This document shows positions 1 through 7,803 of a stretch of DNA of 12,500 nucleotides, in pieces. Under the pieces are notes generated by a model. The model was given only the letters and a program-made list of their open reading frames with translations, had not been told where the DNA came from and searched no databases. Each line of letters opens with the position of its first letter. Within the stretch, counting starts at the first letter, position 1. The DNA comes from Cryptococcus deneoformans JEC21 (lineage: Eukaryota > Basidiomycota > Tremellomycetes > Tremellales > Cryptococcaceae). Position numbers and translations under genes: made by a program. Location of the stretch: the NCBI RefSeq assembly GCF_000091045.1, contig NC_006670.1, forward strand, positions 567,501 to 580,000. The letters run 5' to 3'.

Positions 1-250
1 TATAAGGCTCTTCCCCATCAAAAAACCGGCTTCCCTGGAAGAAGGATGGATGAGGAGCAATTGATGCTCCACGCTGGTAGGCTTGATAGGCGTCCCACAT
101 GGAGGCTGTTCTGTATGAAGGCCATGGGTTGCGAAAGTACTTGGGTGCGGCTGTTTCCTGGAGACTGGCAAGCGGTTTCGCGGGTGGGCCGTGGTGATCC
201 CTTGGCAGGTCTGGGGTGGGAGGTATCTTGGCCACGGTGGGTGCGAGCAT
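1..250 (-). CDS. N-terminal part of a NAPE-PLD-like metallo-beta-lactamase-fold hydrolase (runs off left edge)
   Basis: Reading the minus strand from the ATG at 250 gives 83 open codons to the window edge. The product starts MLAPTVAKIPPTPDLP and carries YFRNPWPSYR at about residues 38-47, then a Trp/Tyr-rich stretch (MWDAYQAYQRG). An F-x-NPWPS segment just before the catalytic domain is what I recall from fungal N-acyl-phosphatidylethanolamine phospholipase D and Fmp30-type proteins, which release N-acylethanolamines from membrane phospholipids. The Zn-binding HxHxDH motif would lie outside the window, so the family call rests on this motif alone. Upstream the frame is open for 31 more codons without an ATG, including a short hydrophobic run (LLCTVLLV), to a stop at 344-346; an upstream exon could therefore add a membrane segment. 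Two longer overlapping ORFs in other frames look non-conserved. Confidence 0.55.
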   Translation of the reverse strand, partial: MLAPTVAKIPPTPDLPRDHHGPPAKPLASLQETAAPKYFRNPWPSYRTASMWDAYQAYQRGASIAPHPSFFQGSRFFDGEEPY

Positions 251-497
251 GGCGTGGTAGGGAACTAATAGCACAGTACATAATAGTCGGAAAGCAATAC
301 GTGGTACTAGCTGGTGAAAGAGAGACGGCCGGAACCAAATACGTCATCAGCTCAGGCAACAGGAACGATCTGATGAATGTTTCTCTGGCTTGTCTTGTCT
401 TATCCAAGAAACCGATCGTTGGCCCCATGACTTGCTAGGTTCTCTGTGTCCCGATCTCTGTGCGATCTCTTCTCTACAGCCTCCAGCCTCCCGTACC
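251..497. promoter_or_regulatory. Divergent intergenic region between NAPE-PLD-like gene and seipin gene
   Basis: This stretch of about 250 bp separates the two start codons and must hold the 5' leaders and promoters of both genes. The segment 440-497 is pyrimidine-rich, as is common in front of fungal start codons. I see no clear TATA box or known factor site. Confidence 0.4.
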
Positions 498-2072
498 ATG
501 CTTTTCGCCCCGGCTACCTCTCCCCCCAACGTCCGCCACCCCTATCCTCGACCATCCCCCGGCACAGAGTTCCTACACTTCCTGTTCCACCTCGCACGCT
601 TGGCATTTGCCCCGTGAGTACATTTTTTTATTATATTTATCGGCTGATACATACTCTTACAGCATCATTATCCCTTTGCGGCTTCTCTATCAAACCCTCA
701 CAGCTCCTCTCACTATCTCTCTTCTACTCAAACTTGTCCTTCTTTTTTCCCTCTCTTTGATATCATTGGTACTCTCGGTACTTGCTGTTGGAGCTTTCTT
801 CTGGACATGGTCTACTGGAGGGCCGATTGAAGCTGAAGGCTGGCTTGTTTATGGGTGAGATGCAGGAGATCTTTCTCGACCGGCAGGCGGCTGATTGTCT
901 TACATGAAAGATCCAGGAAATTTAGGCTGCCCCATACGAATCTCCAGGTACCATTAAGCAGCATAATAGAAGATGTGCGATACGATATTCAGGTTGAAAT
1001 GGAACTCCTCAGACCAAGGAAGGGCTCAGATGTGCTGGGTAAGTGATGCGTTCATGTTTCTCTTTACTATTAATGGCTAACTAGCCCAGATAACTTTATG
1101 CTGTCTCTTGATTTGATGTCAGCAAAATATCCCCAAACAGCTTTGATGAGCGCTGCTCAGCCAGTATGTACAGTTCGTTGTCATCGGTATAGTGCTGACC
1201 ATGGTTCATTAGACCTTGGCGCCTTCGCCTCTGCCAGAATCATTCATCACTCTGCCTTCTCTCGCCACTCGTTTCATCCCACCATGCGTCCTTCCATGGC
1301 CCTTTCGATCCTTTTGCCCTTCCAAAATAATTGGATATGGTGATCCGGTTGATCAAAAGGTGTTGCAAAGACGCGCCAAAGCCGGTTTTTTAGAGCTGGC
1401 TAGTACTAAAGATATAGTTCCTCTCAGAAAAGACCTCATGGAAGGAGTGTTGTTAAAGCCCAGCAGCGCACCTGAATCGGTAATAGGTTCAATTTTCCTT
1501 AGCATAGGGCGGGAAGACTCCTTCACTGGGGATACTGAGGGGGAGAGTCATTCAACAGAAGTCAAAACGACTGGCTGGGTTGTCGTGCGCTTCATTCCCC
1601 GTCCTTCAGGTATCAGGTTGGTTTCTTACTTGATAGATTATCCGCCGAATCGTTACTCACATACAGTAGATGGCTTATATCTGTACATCCCTTCCCTCCC
1701 ATCCTTCTGTTACCGCCTCTGTCACTCTCACTCACCCTATTATCGTCCATCTTTGGATGTGCAATAATTACCGGTATCCGACGAAAGCCTTCAAATTCCC
1801 GCAAATCCAAAAGGTCGCTGAAGGCACCGAGTAGATCTCATAGGATCAGAGACTCCAATGCACGCTCAGGCCAAGAGGGGACTGAACGCCAAGCAAGAGT
1901 ACAGTATCGAGCCGTGAGGACGCGGCGAGCTAGTAATCATACCGACGCCGATTCCACCACATACTCAGAATCAAGAATACCTACCGAAAATACCAACAGC
2001 GCTTCAACGTCTGAGATAGGAGATAGAAATAGCATCGTTATATCAGATGACGAGAGCACCTCGTCTCGATAG
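498..2072 (+). CDS. Seipin, ER lipid-droplet assembly protein (6 exons)
   Basis: Exons 498-613, 663-854, 911-1038, 1090-1163, 1213-1616 and 1670-2072 join in frame to a 438-residue protein; all introns are GT-AG and 49-56 nt. Seipin is an ER membrane protein with two transmembrane helices that organises lipid-droplet budding and triglyceride partitioning. The protein shows a first membrane helix at about 62-86 and then GGPIEAEGWLVYG. The lumenal domain includes NFMLSLDL, the typical seipin segment (N-F-M/hydrophobic strand). An EV..TGWVVVRF...GIRWL segment leads into a second helix at about 316-338. The tail of about 100 residues is Ser/Arg/Glu-rich and probably disordered. The start is the first ATG in frame with helix 1. 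Residues around 163-200 are the least certain. The last intron has a weak donor (GTTGGT) and two in-frame acceptors (1666 or 1669) differing by one residue. Confidence 0.87.
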
Positions 2073-2362
2073 CTCCACTGATAAGTGAACACAATGTTAT
2101 GTATTCAATTATTTGTTGTGATGCACGTGTTGAGCTACTCCATGTCCGGATAATCATGACGACAGATAAAACTTCATCCTATGCGGCTAGTAACTGCGCA
2201 TTTTCTCATGATGATATAATAAATACACACTACGTACAACAACAGAGCTGGATTAATCCAATTCCACGTTCTTTTGGAAGAGCCTGCTTAACCCAGCTAC
2301 GTTCTTCTTCTCGCCTCAGATAACTCTGCAGGCCATATATTCCGTTCACTCAATATTCCTTT
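2073..2362. other. Convergent intergenic region, no gene seen
   Basis: About 290 bp lie between the stop codons of seipin and the DUF1748 gene. The sequence is AT-rich and probably holds both 3' ends. A 74-codon ORF at 2099-2323 has no recognisable features and I do not call it. Confidence 0.5.
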
Positions 2363-2380
2363 TCACTCAATATTCCTTTT
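2347..2380. repeat. 17-bp perfect tandem duplication across the DUF1748 stop codon
   Basis: The unit CACTCAATATTCCTTTT occurs twice head to tail (2347-2363 and 2364-2380). On the minus strand the first-read unit encodes the last five codons, and the stop codon straddles the unit boundary. The second unit repeats that tail sequence as 3' UTR. Confidence 0.95.
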
Positions 2381-2749
2381 AAAATACCGAGAGTTGACAG
2401 CATACCCGCTGAGCATTCCAAATACTGTCTCCCCTACTGAAAGGTAAGAATCGATGAAAGAACGGATGGCGGTGTCTGTAAAAAGAGACGTCTGGATGCT
2501 GTAGCCGGTTGCACGCCCAGTCAAGGAGATATTGAGCCATAAAGTAGTCACGCGATGAAATGAAGACGTATAAATGAATAATCGATCAAAAAGACAAACA
2601 CAATCAATGTCAATAATAGAAAACGCTTCTCAGTACACAAATAATGTAGTGACTTACGAATAGCCAGTTGATTTCTTGACCCCGGCTAAAATAGTAGATA
2701 TGGCTAGAAGGTCAAACACAATATGACCCAGACGTCCGAAGCCAAACAT
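2363..2749 (-). CDS. DUF1748 family small protein (2 exons, 75 aa)
   Basis: Exon 1 is 2749-2658 and exon 2 is 2498-2363, separated by a 159-nt intron with a GTAAGT donor and CTACAG acceptor; a CTTGAC branch-like site lies about 20 nt before the acceptor. The 75-residue product begins MFGFGRLGHIVFDLLAISTI, followed by LAGVKKSTGYS. It ends with IRSFIDSYLSVGETVFG and NSRYFKR. These match the fungal DUF1748 pattern as I recall it: H-x-x-x-D, LAG-x-[KR]-[KR]-x-TG, then [YF]L-x-VGE and S-x-YF-x-R. The S. cerevisiae member is YKL065W-A. The molecular function of the family is unknown to me; the N-terminal part is hydrophobic enough for one membrane helix. The exon 2 acceptor is fixed by frame and by the conserved TGYS junction. 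The stop codon sits on the junction of a 17-bp tandem duplication. Confidence 0.85.
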
Positions 2750-3005
2750 ATTGTCGTTCAAGGGAAAGAGGCTGGATGATCCGAAAAGCGGTCGATTATG
2801 CAGTGAAGCCTCGCCTGAACTTGGCTTTCCTGGTATGGGGCGGGGGGTGGGAGTAGACTGATATTGTCGTATTTATGGCAGTGGAAACGACGATTGATTG
2901 TTCGCTTGAGGTTTTTGAGAGGGAAAAGGGAAGGAGCAAAGAGGAGGAGAGGACTGCGCGACAAGTTGAAGTGAAGTCAAAAGGAGAGATCGTCGGAGGA
3001 TGGTG
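2750..3005. promoter_or_regulatory. Divergent promoter region between DUF1748 gene and 100-aa gene
   Basis: This 256-bp interval lies between two divergent start codons. Long minus-strand ORFs cross it (2758-2964, 2796-3074), but they look like low-complexity Ser/Pro/His translation and end before the DUF1748 ATG. They are more likely 5' leader sequence than a gene. Confidence 0.4.
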
Positions 3006-3375
3006 ATGAACGATTCGGCCGCGACCATTCAGCTGCTCGCACGCACTTCTACTCGTAGTGCTTTTTTCGTTCATTCTTGTGTTCTTTCGTTAATAATGAT
3101 TGGGTTCGAAGGGCTGATTGATCCTTCGCTTCAAGGTACATCATAACACGATGTCATCGATGCTTGATTGGGTGGATTATTGGGTTTTGTAGGTAATTGC
3201 AGTTGGCATGCGTTTATACGGGTTGGTCGGCATGATGGGCTTATATAACAAGGATGCACATGAGCGAGCACCAAAGTATCGTGGGGATGAAAAGCTAGAC
3301 ACCATGCTCTCTGCTGTTAAGGAACATCTCGAAAGAATAAATGGCTCTCACGAAATGTGCTTTACATCACATTGA
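3006..3375 (+). CDS. Predicted 100-aa protein of unknown function (2 exons)
   Basis: Neither exon is long enough to stand out alone. Exon 1 (3006-3135, ATG AACGATTCG...) ends at an AAG|GTACAT donor. A 67-nt intron ends in TTGCAG at 3202, and exon 2 (3203-3375) continues in frame to TGA. The product has a Ser/Thr/Arg-rich N terminus (about 1-18) that could be a presequence. A moderately hydrophobic segment follows at about 19-40 (AFFVHSCVLSLIMIGFEGLI). Then come a Gly/Met-rich VGMRLYGLVGMMGLYNKD and a charged helix-like C terminus (KLDTMLSAVKEHLERI). I do not recognise the family. The exon 2 reading frame looks protein-like and the splice sites are canonical, which is the main support. An in-frame TAG just before the alternative acceptor at 3192 argues for the TTGCAG acceptor. 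It shares an upstream region with the DUF1748 gene. Confidence 0.55.
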
Positions 3376-3692
3376 CGGGACAATGGAAATTATGTATTTA
3401 AACTTTGTGCATCATAAACGTAGAATCTCATAATAAGTGCTTCATATTATTGTCATCTTCTCAGCCTTTTGAAATACAGTACATAGCTAACATTATACAA
3501 AACTTACTGTAAGCAACAACATGATGATAGAGCCAAAGGGACATTGGTCAGGGTTGTAGGACACTGTGATAGATCGATATGATGATCCAAGTGTTTATAG
3601 CAAATAAAAGCTGTCTAACAAGAGTGGAAAAAACACCTTTCACAGATATGCATATCATCGAGACTCGTAATTGAGAGCTAGCACAATGGAAG
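3376..3692. other. Convergent intergenic region, no gene seen
   Basis: About 320 AT-rich bases separate the stop codons of the 100-aa gene and PEX11. I find no ORF, tRNA or repeat; this presumably contains both polyadenylation regions. Confidence 0.5.
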
Positions 3693-4935
3693 TTAGATGC
3701 TCTTCTTGACGCCGGCTGCGGAATGCTTCATCCACTGAGTTTGCAGACCCATGTACGACGTCATGACTCTGTTGGCGTCGACTAGATCAGCGTACCATTC
3801 TCATCTGTGGCAACTACGTCCTATACTCCACTTACCCAAATGCGCCGAGGGTGCCTTCGTTCAAATTTGTATAGCCAAGGCCTGTGGCAGGGATCCAAAC
3901 GTCTAGGGAATCACTGACGAGCTGAGAAAGTATACTCTGCCTTTGGCTGGAAATATCGTCAGTCATCGTTATAAAATAGAATGTTATAAAACGCACGCAA
4001 GCAACGCTCTTCCGCGCTCTCGACGCTCAGCCATCTGTCGAGCAGCTTCCTCGCCGCTCCTCCCCTCCTTCTCCTCCTCTTTGGCCACCTGCGAAGACAG
4101 TGCAAACCTTCGACTGTCTGCACGTAGCCTAACGAGAGAGGCGGAAGATGAGACAAGCGAACATACAATTCCGGCAAACCAGAATTTGTACATTAAGCGC
4201 ACATATCGCTGGGTGGTGCTGCAAGCATTATTAAAAAAAAACGTTTAAGAAAAGAAAGACTCTCCTGTTGGCACTCACACCTTATCAAACTTCAGAAATC
4301 TGACCTGAGCTAACCATACAATCATATCTGCAGTATGAAAACCGGCATATCCAATCTGTCGACCAATTTGAGCTAGATGAGCTATTTGGCCTGGACCTTT
4401 GAGAGAAGTTCTATCTCGAGGTGGGGTTATCATCTATCACCATCCAAAGGAACACAGATAATCGTGCCAACTCACACTGGTCGCTGTGCCAGGTTCACCG
4501 CCGACTGGAGGAACTCGGCTGGACGAAAGAGACGCATTACTGGGCACTCATCATATTAGCATGCAAAGAATTAGCCACGGAGTGGGGAGCAAGTGTCGGG
4601 GGTCATCGCGCCTCGTTCCAAGCCCTTTAGATGTTATAAATTTATAGACCACTCTCACCTTTTCTACCATTAGCAAGTCCGGTTTTCAGCCCTTCGAAAC
4701 GAGAAGCGGACTCCATGCGGCCTCGACTGAGCAAATACCAAGAAACAAGACGGGCCAGGTATTGAAGCAGCCTGGTTACCTGTATACCAAGTAAAACGTC
4801 TTGTTCAGCCAGGATTCCTTAATCTCAGTTAAAAACACTCTTGCGTACCTTGTCACGACCAACAGTCGTGGCCAAGATAGCCAGTGACCGGTTGACTTTT
4901 GGGTGTAGTATGATGTTTGTTGCGAGTGTACTCAT
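3693..4935 (-). CDS. PEX11: Peroxisomal membrane protein PEX11 (7 exons, 270 aa)
   Basis: Exons on the minus strand are 4935-4849, 4779-4659, 4539-4476, 4410-4279, 4218-3997, 3946-3836 and 3768-3693. They total 813 nt with a continuous frame; introns are 50-119 nt with GTRNGN donors. PEX11 shapes and elongates the peroxisomal membrane and drives peroxisome proliferation and fission. Family motifs appear in order. TVGRDKVTRLLQYLARL (about 25-41) is the N-terminal GRDK..R.LQY signature. A MRLFRPAEF amphipathic segment (about 71-79) is next. QIGRQIGYAGFHTADMIVWLAQV follows at about 104-126. A charged linker runs to about 200, and IPATGLGYTNLNEGTLGAFGVMTSYMG closes the protein with the usual Gly-rich C-terminal segment. 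The length is normal for the family. It shares an upstream region of about 340 bp with the divergent RMND1-like gene. No frameshift or odd codon use was seen. Confidence 0.93.
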
Positions 4936-5274
4936 GTCGAAGTATATGAGGGCTGATCCATGACACGCTAGATAGTTGGAGTTACTTTTTATATGGATTC
5001 TAAAGTGTCCTCTGTTTGCGTGCTGTCCAGCCGCACGAAGCTTCCGGCGTCGCTATAACCGGCGAACACGATCCCGCGACGAACACATGGCACCCGCATC
5101 ACGAAGGCGCATGCACCAGCGAACGACGTATGTAGCAATTTCGGTGATGGCCGACTTGTGAGTTGCCGCCGCTGCTGCAATAATAAAAACGGACAACAGT
5201 ACGAAGCGACTGGGGAGGCTCGTAGTAATGAAAAATGCAGGATGCGCTTGCTTGATCTCTCTAATCTCAGAAAA
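4936..5274. promoter_or_regulatory. Divergent intergenic region between PEX11 and RMND1-like gene
   Basis: About 340 bp lie between divergent start codons. Overlapping ORFs at 4976-5161 (+) and 4989-5282 (-) are Arg/Cys/Ser-rich and look like chance reading of leader sequence. An ATG at 5228 in another frame and one at 5242 in frame precede the chosen RMND1 start, so leader uORFs or an N-terminal extension are possible. Confidence 0.4.
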
Positions 5275-6946
5275 ATGTTCAAGCGACTCCCTAGAACCCT
5301 TTTGCAGCCCTCATCTAGGCCTCCGCAAGTCTGCTCTCAATGCCGCAATCTATCTCAATTGCGCGCACCAGTGCACATTTCCCAGTTCCCTCGATATGCC
5401 TCTACTATCTCCGACAGACAAACTAAGCAGGCTCGTATGAGCAAGCTCCCTGTGTCTCATAAACCTCCGAAACGACGGCTAGAAGCCGCTTCTCAACCAC
5501 TTCGAAATGCAGCTTCCATAACAAGAGGGCCGGTTTTGCAGTGTATTGCCCATACAACAGCAGAAAAGTACGATCTTATCGCTCTAGGCACAACTCTCCA
5601 GTCTTTGGGTGTTCGATGGGACGAAGTACCAGAAGGCGACCCCGATAGGGCGCTGGTTATTGGACCATGGAAAGGGCGTGGTGGTGCGGAACGTCTGATT
5701 AGCGGAAAGGACGTTCGGTCTACATCCACTATAGCTAAGAGCCCTGCGGTCGAGTGGGCCGAAAACGAGGGGGTGGATCTGAGAGATATGGGGTTTGGCT
5801 ACGGAGAAAGAGGCGAAATATGGGTATTTAGCTCTGGCTCCTTCGTTACATGGGGCCTAACCGAAGAGGAGGGAAAGGCGTTTTTGAGGCAAGTGATCAG
5901 AGGTGGTCGGAATGTTGAAATCGACCGAGTGTCCCCGAAGGAATGCGAACTGGAGGAAGTAGATTTTGTCGTCGATCCTACAGCGTGAGTCTGAAATCGG
6001 GTCTCTTTGAAGTGCTAAAAGTGCCGCAGCAAGACACACATCCTCGGTAACCTCATCCTACTCGGTCGACCACCTCAGCTGTCGACGTTTCATTATTCCC
6101 CTTCTCTTGCCTCTTTATTAGCCAGATATACCTTGTCACTGTCGCTCTCCCGATCATCGTCCTTATCAGTCCTTGAAGAGCGGCTAGACAATCATTTAGC
6201 ATCTGTATCAATTCTGCCTAGGACTTTAGAAATGTATGGACGTCAGCCTTTACCTCGTAAAGAGGTGATCAGAAAAATGGGAGAATTAATGACTTTGAGG
6301 ATGGCTGTCAACACAGCTGGTGGAGGACTGGATGATACCCCTGAAGTGTGCTTTCCCCCTTGACATTGGGCCAATTCTGACTATTTCACTTAGTTCTATT
6401 GGTCTGAACCCGAACTAGAATGTGAGTCAGTCGAGTTGAGAGACGAATTCAGGTCATGCTGACTTGCTTTAGCCTATTTCGACTCTGTTGCAAGCGAGTT
6501 CGAAATAAAGGAGCGTATAGATGTATTTAACAAAAAAATCGACTACGCTCAAGAAGTGCAAAGCACCCTGCGGGCACTTTTAACCGAAGTAAGCATTTGG
6601 CGCTATTTTATTTTCGAAGAGCTAACGTCATGCAGTCATCGGGGCACAGGATGGAGATGATCATTATATTGCTCATCAGTGTGGAAGTTGTTATCGTAAG
6701 CACGCTAATTTCTATCATCTTGGCGCATCCCACAGGTTAAATATGCGACAGGTCCTTATCCGTGAAGGTCCCGACCTTATTCACAAGCTGTTGGAGATCG
6801 TCGGAGTGGCCCCGGCAGAGGCTGAAGATATTACAGAGAATATCCAGAAGGTCGCCGATAAGTTACCTTCAATAGGTGCCATTTCATCGCCAGCGATTCG
6901 TCATACAACAACACACTGGGCAGATGGTTCTGAACGATATGTATAA
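5275..6946 (+). CDS. RMND1/DUF155 family mitochondrial inner-membrane protein (6 exons)
   Basis: Exons 5275-5984, 6030-6345, 6394-6421, 6473-6588, 6636-6695 and 6752-6946 give 474 residues. Residues 1 to about 45 (MFKRLPRTLLQPSSRPP, later LSQLRAPV and RYAST) are basic and hydroxylated, as in a mitochondrial presequence. The DUF155 domain starts at about 90 (CIAHTTAEKYDL), continues with IWVFSSGSFVTWGL (about 181-194), GLDDTPEFYWSEPELE and LRALLTESSGHRMEM, and ends in a membrane helix (IIILLISVEVVIV, about 399-411). The human homologue RMND1 supports mitochondrial translation; the presequence favours the yeast YDR282C (Mrx10) branch over Rmd1/Rmd8. A start at 5242 would place 11 more residues before the presequence. 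The last intron has two usable acceptors (6735 and 6751): the first gives a short C terminus (VKYATGPYP), the second the 64-residue tail modelled here. Confidence 0.88.
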
Positions 6947-7446
6947 ACTAAATAGATTCCAAGATTCTCATGCACTTCTCATAGACACCTTTCGTTAGAA
7001 TAACTGGCCAGGCCAGCACAGTCTCCAGCTTATACGCGCAACGGTTAAGCCACGATGGGCTTTCCTACCGATCAACGAAGTCTGGGGCCAGGAGGACGTT
7101 CTGGGAACTGCATGTTACTGTAGGACGTTACCTTTCCCCGGGAGTAGATAGAAAGAAAACAGAACGTAAAGACAAGGAGGGACAATAATTACATCTCTCT
7201 TCTCATTTGTTCGCTGCGGGCGGGGCATATGCTCAATCTTCGGGTCAAGAAGTGGGTCATCCTACGCATATATCATGAATGAGACAGTCCAAAAGGAAAA
7301 TCTTGGAGACTTCTATAGATATATTTCTAAACCCGCGAGATCGATATTTATTATTGGAACATTTTGCGTTGTACTTATGATATACGTAGTTGGAATAAAA
7401 TTGTACAACTTCTCATGTTTATGTAACAGGATACAAAAAACTACTC
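6947..7446. other. Intergenic region, no gene seen
   Basis: Five hundred bases lie between the RMND1-like gene and the first tRNA. The only open frame (7275-7481) is AT-rich, lacks recognisable features and runs into the tRNA. I see no repeat or further RNA gene. Confidence 0.5.
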
Positions 7447-7541
7447 GGAGTAGTGCGACAGTGGTTACTCGGTTCGATTAGAATTTTGAAATTCCTCATC
7501 GAATGCCGTCAGGCGCGCAGGTTCGAGTCCTGCCTGCTCCT
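7447..7541 (+). tRNA. tRNA-Ser(AGA), intron-containing, copy 1
   Basis: The fold follows yeast serine tRNA closely. The acceptor GGAGTAG (7447-7453) pairs with CTGCTCC (7534-7540). The D stem CGA/TCG encloses CAGTGGTTAC. The anticodon stem TTCGA/TCGAA (7473-7477, 7499-7503) frames loop TT-AGA-A (anticodon 7480-7482). A 14-nt intron (about 7484-7497) has AATTC that can pair with GAATT over the anticodon. A long variable arm TGCCGTCAGGCGC marks a type II tRNA, and the T arm is GCAGG-TTCGAGT-CCTGC. A nine-T run at 7544-7552 is a pol III terminator. The mature length would be about 81 nt. The discriminator base is T (7541), whereas serine tRNAs normally have G and leucine tRNAs A. The anticodon assumes the intron lies one base after it. 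Confidence 0.9.
7484..7497 (+). other. tRNA intron, copy 1
   Basis: Fourteen bases (TTTTGAAATTCCTC) interrupt the anticodon loop after position 37, the standard place for nuclear tRNA introns. The exact 3' edge may shift by one base. Copy 2 has the same intron. Confidence 0.75.
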
Positions 7542-7543
7542 AC

Positions 7544-7552
7544 TTTTTTTTT
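7544..7552 (+). terminator. Pol III T-run terminator of tRNA copy 1
   Basis: Nine consecutive T start two bases after the discriminator position. Confidence 0.85.
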
Positions 7553-7698
7553 AGCTGTCCATCTTCGTTTTTAATAAATATAACTTTTGAATGCACATAT
7601 CTTTTAACGGAGTAATTAATACATTTGCAGCTGAAATAGCAGAGTCGTCGCAGCAAAGCACGAAAAAATTGTATTTTTAATTGAAGATGGACCGCTGG

Positions 7699-7706
7699 AA
7701 AAAAAA
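7699..7706 (-). terminator. Pol III T-run terminator of tRNA copy 2
   Basis: Eight A on the plus strand are eight T on the minus strand, two bases past the discriminator of copy 2. Confidence 0.85.
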
Positions 7707-7708
7707 GT

Positions 7709-7803
7709 AGGAGCAGGCAGGACTCGAACCTGCGCGCCTGACGGCATTCGATGAGGAATTTCAAAATTCTAATCGAACCGAGTAACCACTGTCGCACTAC
7801 TCC
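7709..7803 (-). tRNA. tRNA-Ser(AGA), intron-containing, copy 2
   Basis: The 95 bases are the exact reverse complement of 7447-7541, intron included, so all statements on stems, anticodon and the U discriminator apply equally. The 5' flanks of the two copies differ (ACAAAAAACTACTC versus CTATTGGTT read toward each gene). The 3' flanks are related, so the duplication extended past the terminator on that side only. Confidence 0.9.

Larger units (their letters stand above)
7447..7803. repeat. Inverted repeat formed by the tail-to-tail tRNA pair
   Basis: Arms are about 7447-7566 and 7683-7803. The 95-bp tRNA part is identical. The 3' flank (terminator plus AGC-GTCCATCTTC) is shared with small differences: one T in the run, and CTGT versus CGGT. 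The spacer between the matching parts is about 115 bp and AT-rich, with weaker similarity near its edges. Confidence 0.9.

Noticed and set aside
18..438. Long overlapping ORFs on both strands (18-428 minus, 46-438 plus)
   Set aside because: Neither translation shows conserved-looking segments. A third frame on the minus strand (from 250) carries the recognisable FRNPWPS-type sequence, so these are shadows plus leader sequence.
2758..3074. Minus-strand ORFs of 68 and 92 codons upstream of the DUF1748 start
   Set aside because: Low-complexity Ser/Pro/His composition, stops before the DUF1748 ATG, and overlap with exon 1 of the plus-strand 100-aa gene.
3943..4630. Plus-strand ORFs opposite PEX11 (3943-4248, 4377-4559, 4421-4630)
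   Set aside because: Antisense shadows; the minus strand gives a continuous, motif-complete PEX11 after splicing.
4976..5161. 61-codon plus-strand ORF before the RMND1-like gene
   Set aside because: Arg-rich with no link to the downstream exon frame by a convincing splice; the presequence-like start at 5275 explains the gene.
7275..7481. 68-codon ORF running into tRNA copy 1
   Set aside because: AT-rich, no features, and overlaps a structurally complete tRNA.
7447..7541. Reading the tRNA as tRNA-Ser(TGA) or tRNA-Leu
   Set aside because: TGA would need eight bases between D stem and anticodon stem. The leucine option lacks A73 and fits the arms less well than serine. AGA with an intron after position 37 gives five perfect anticodon-stem pairs.
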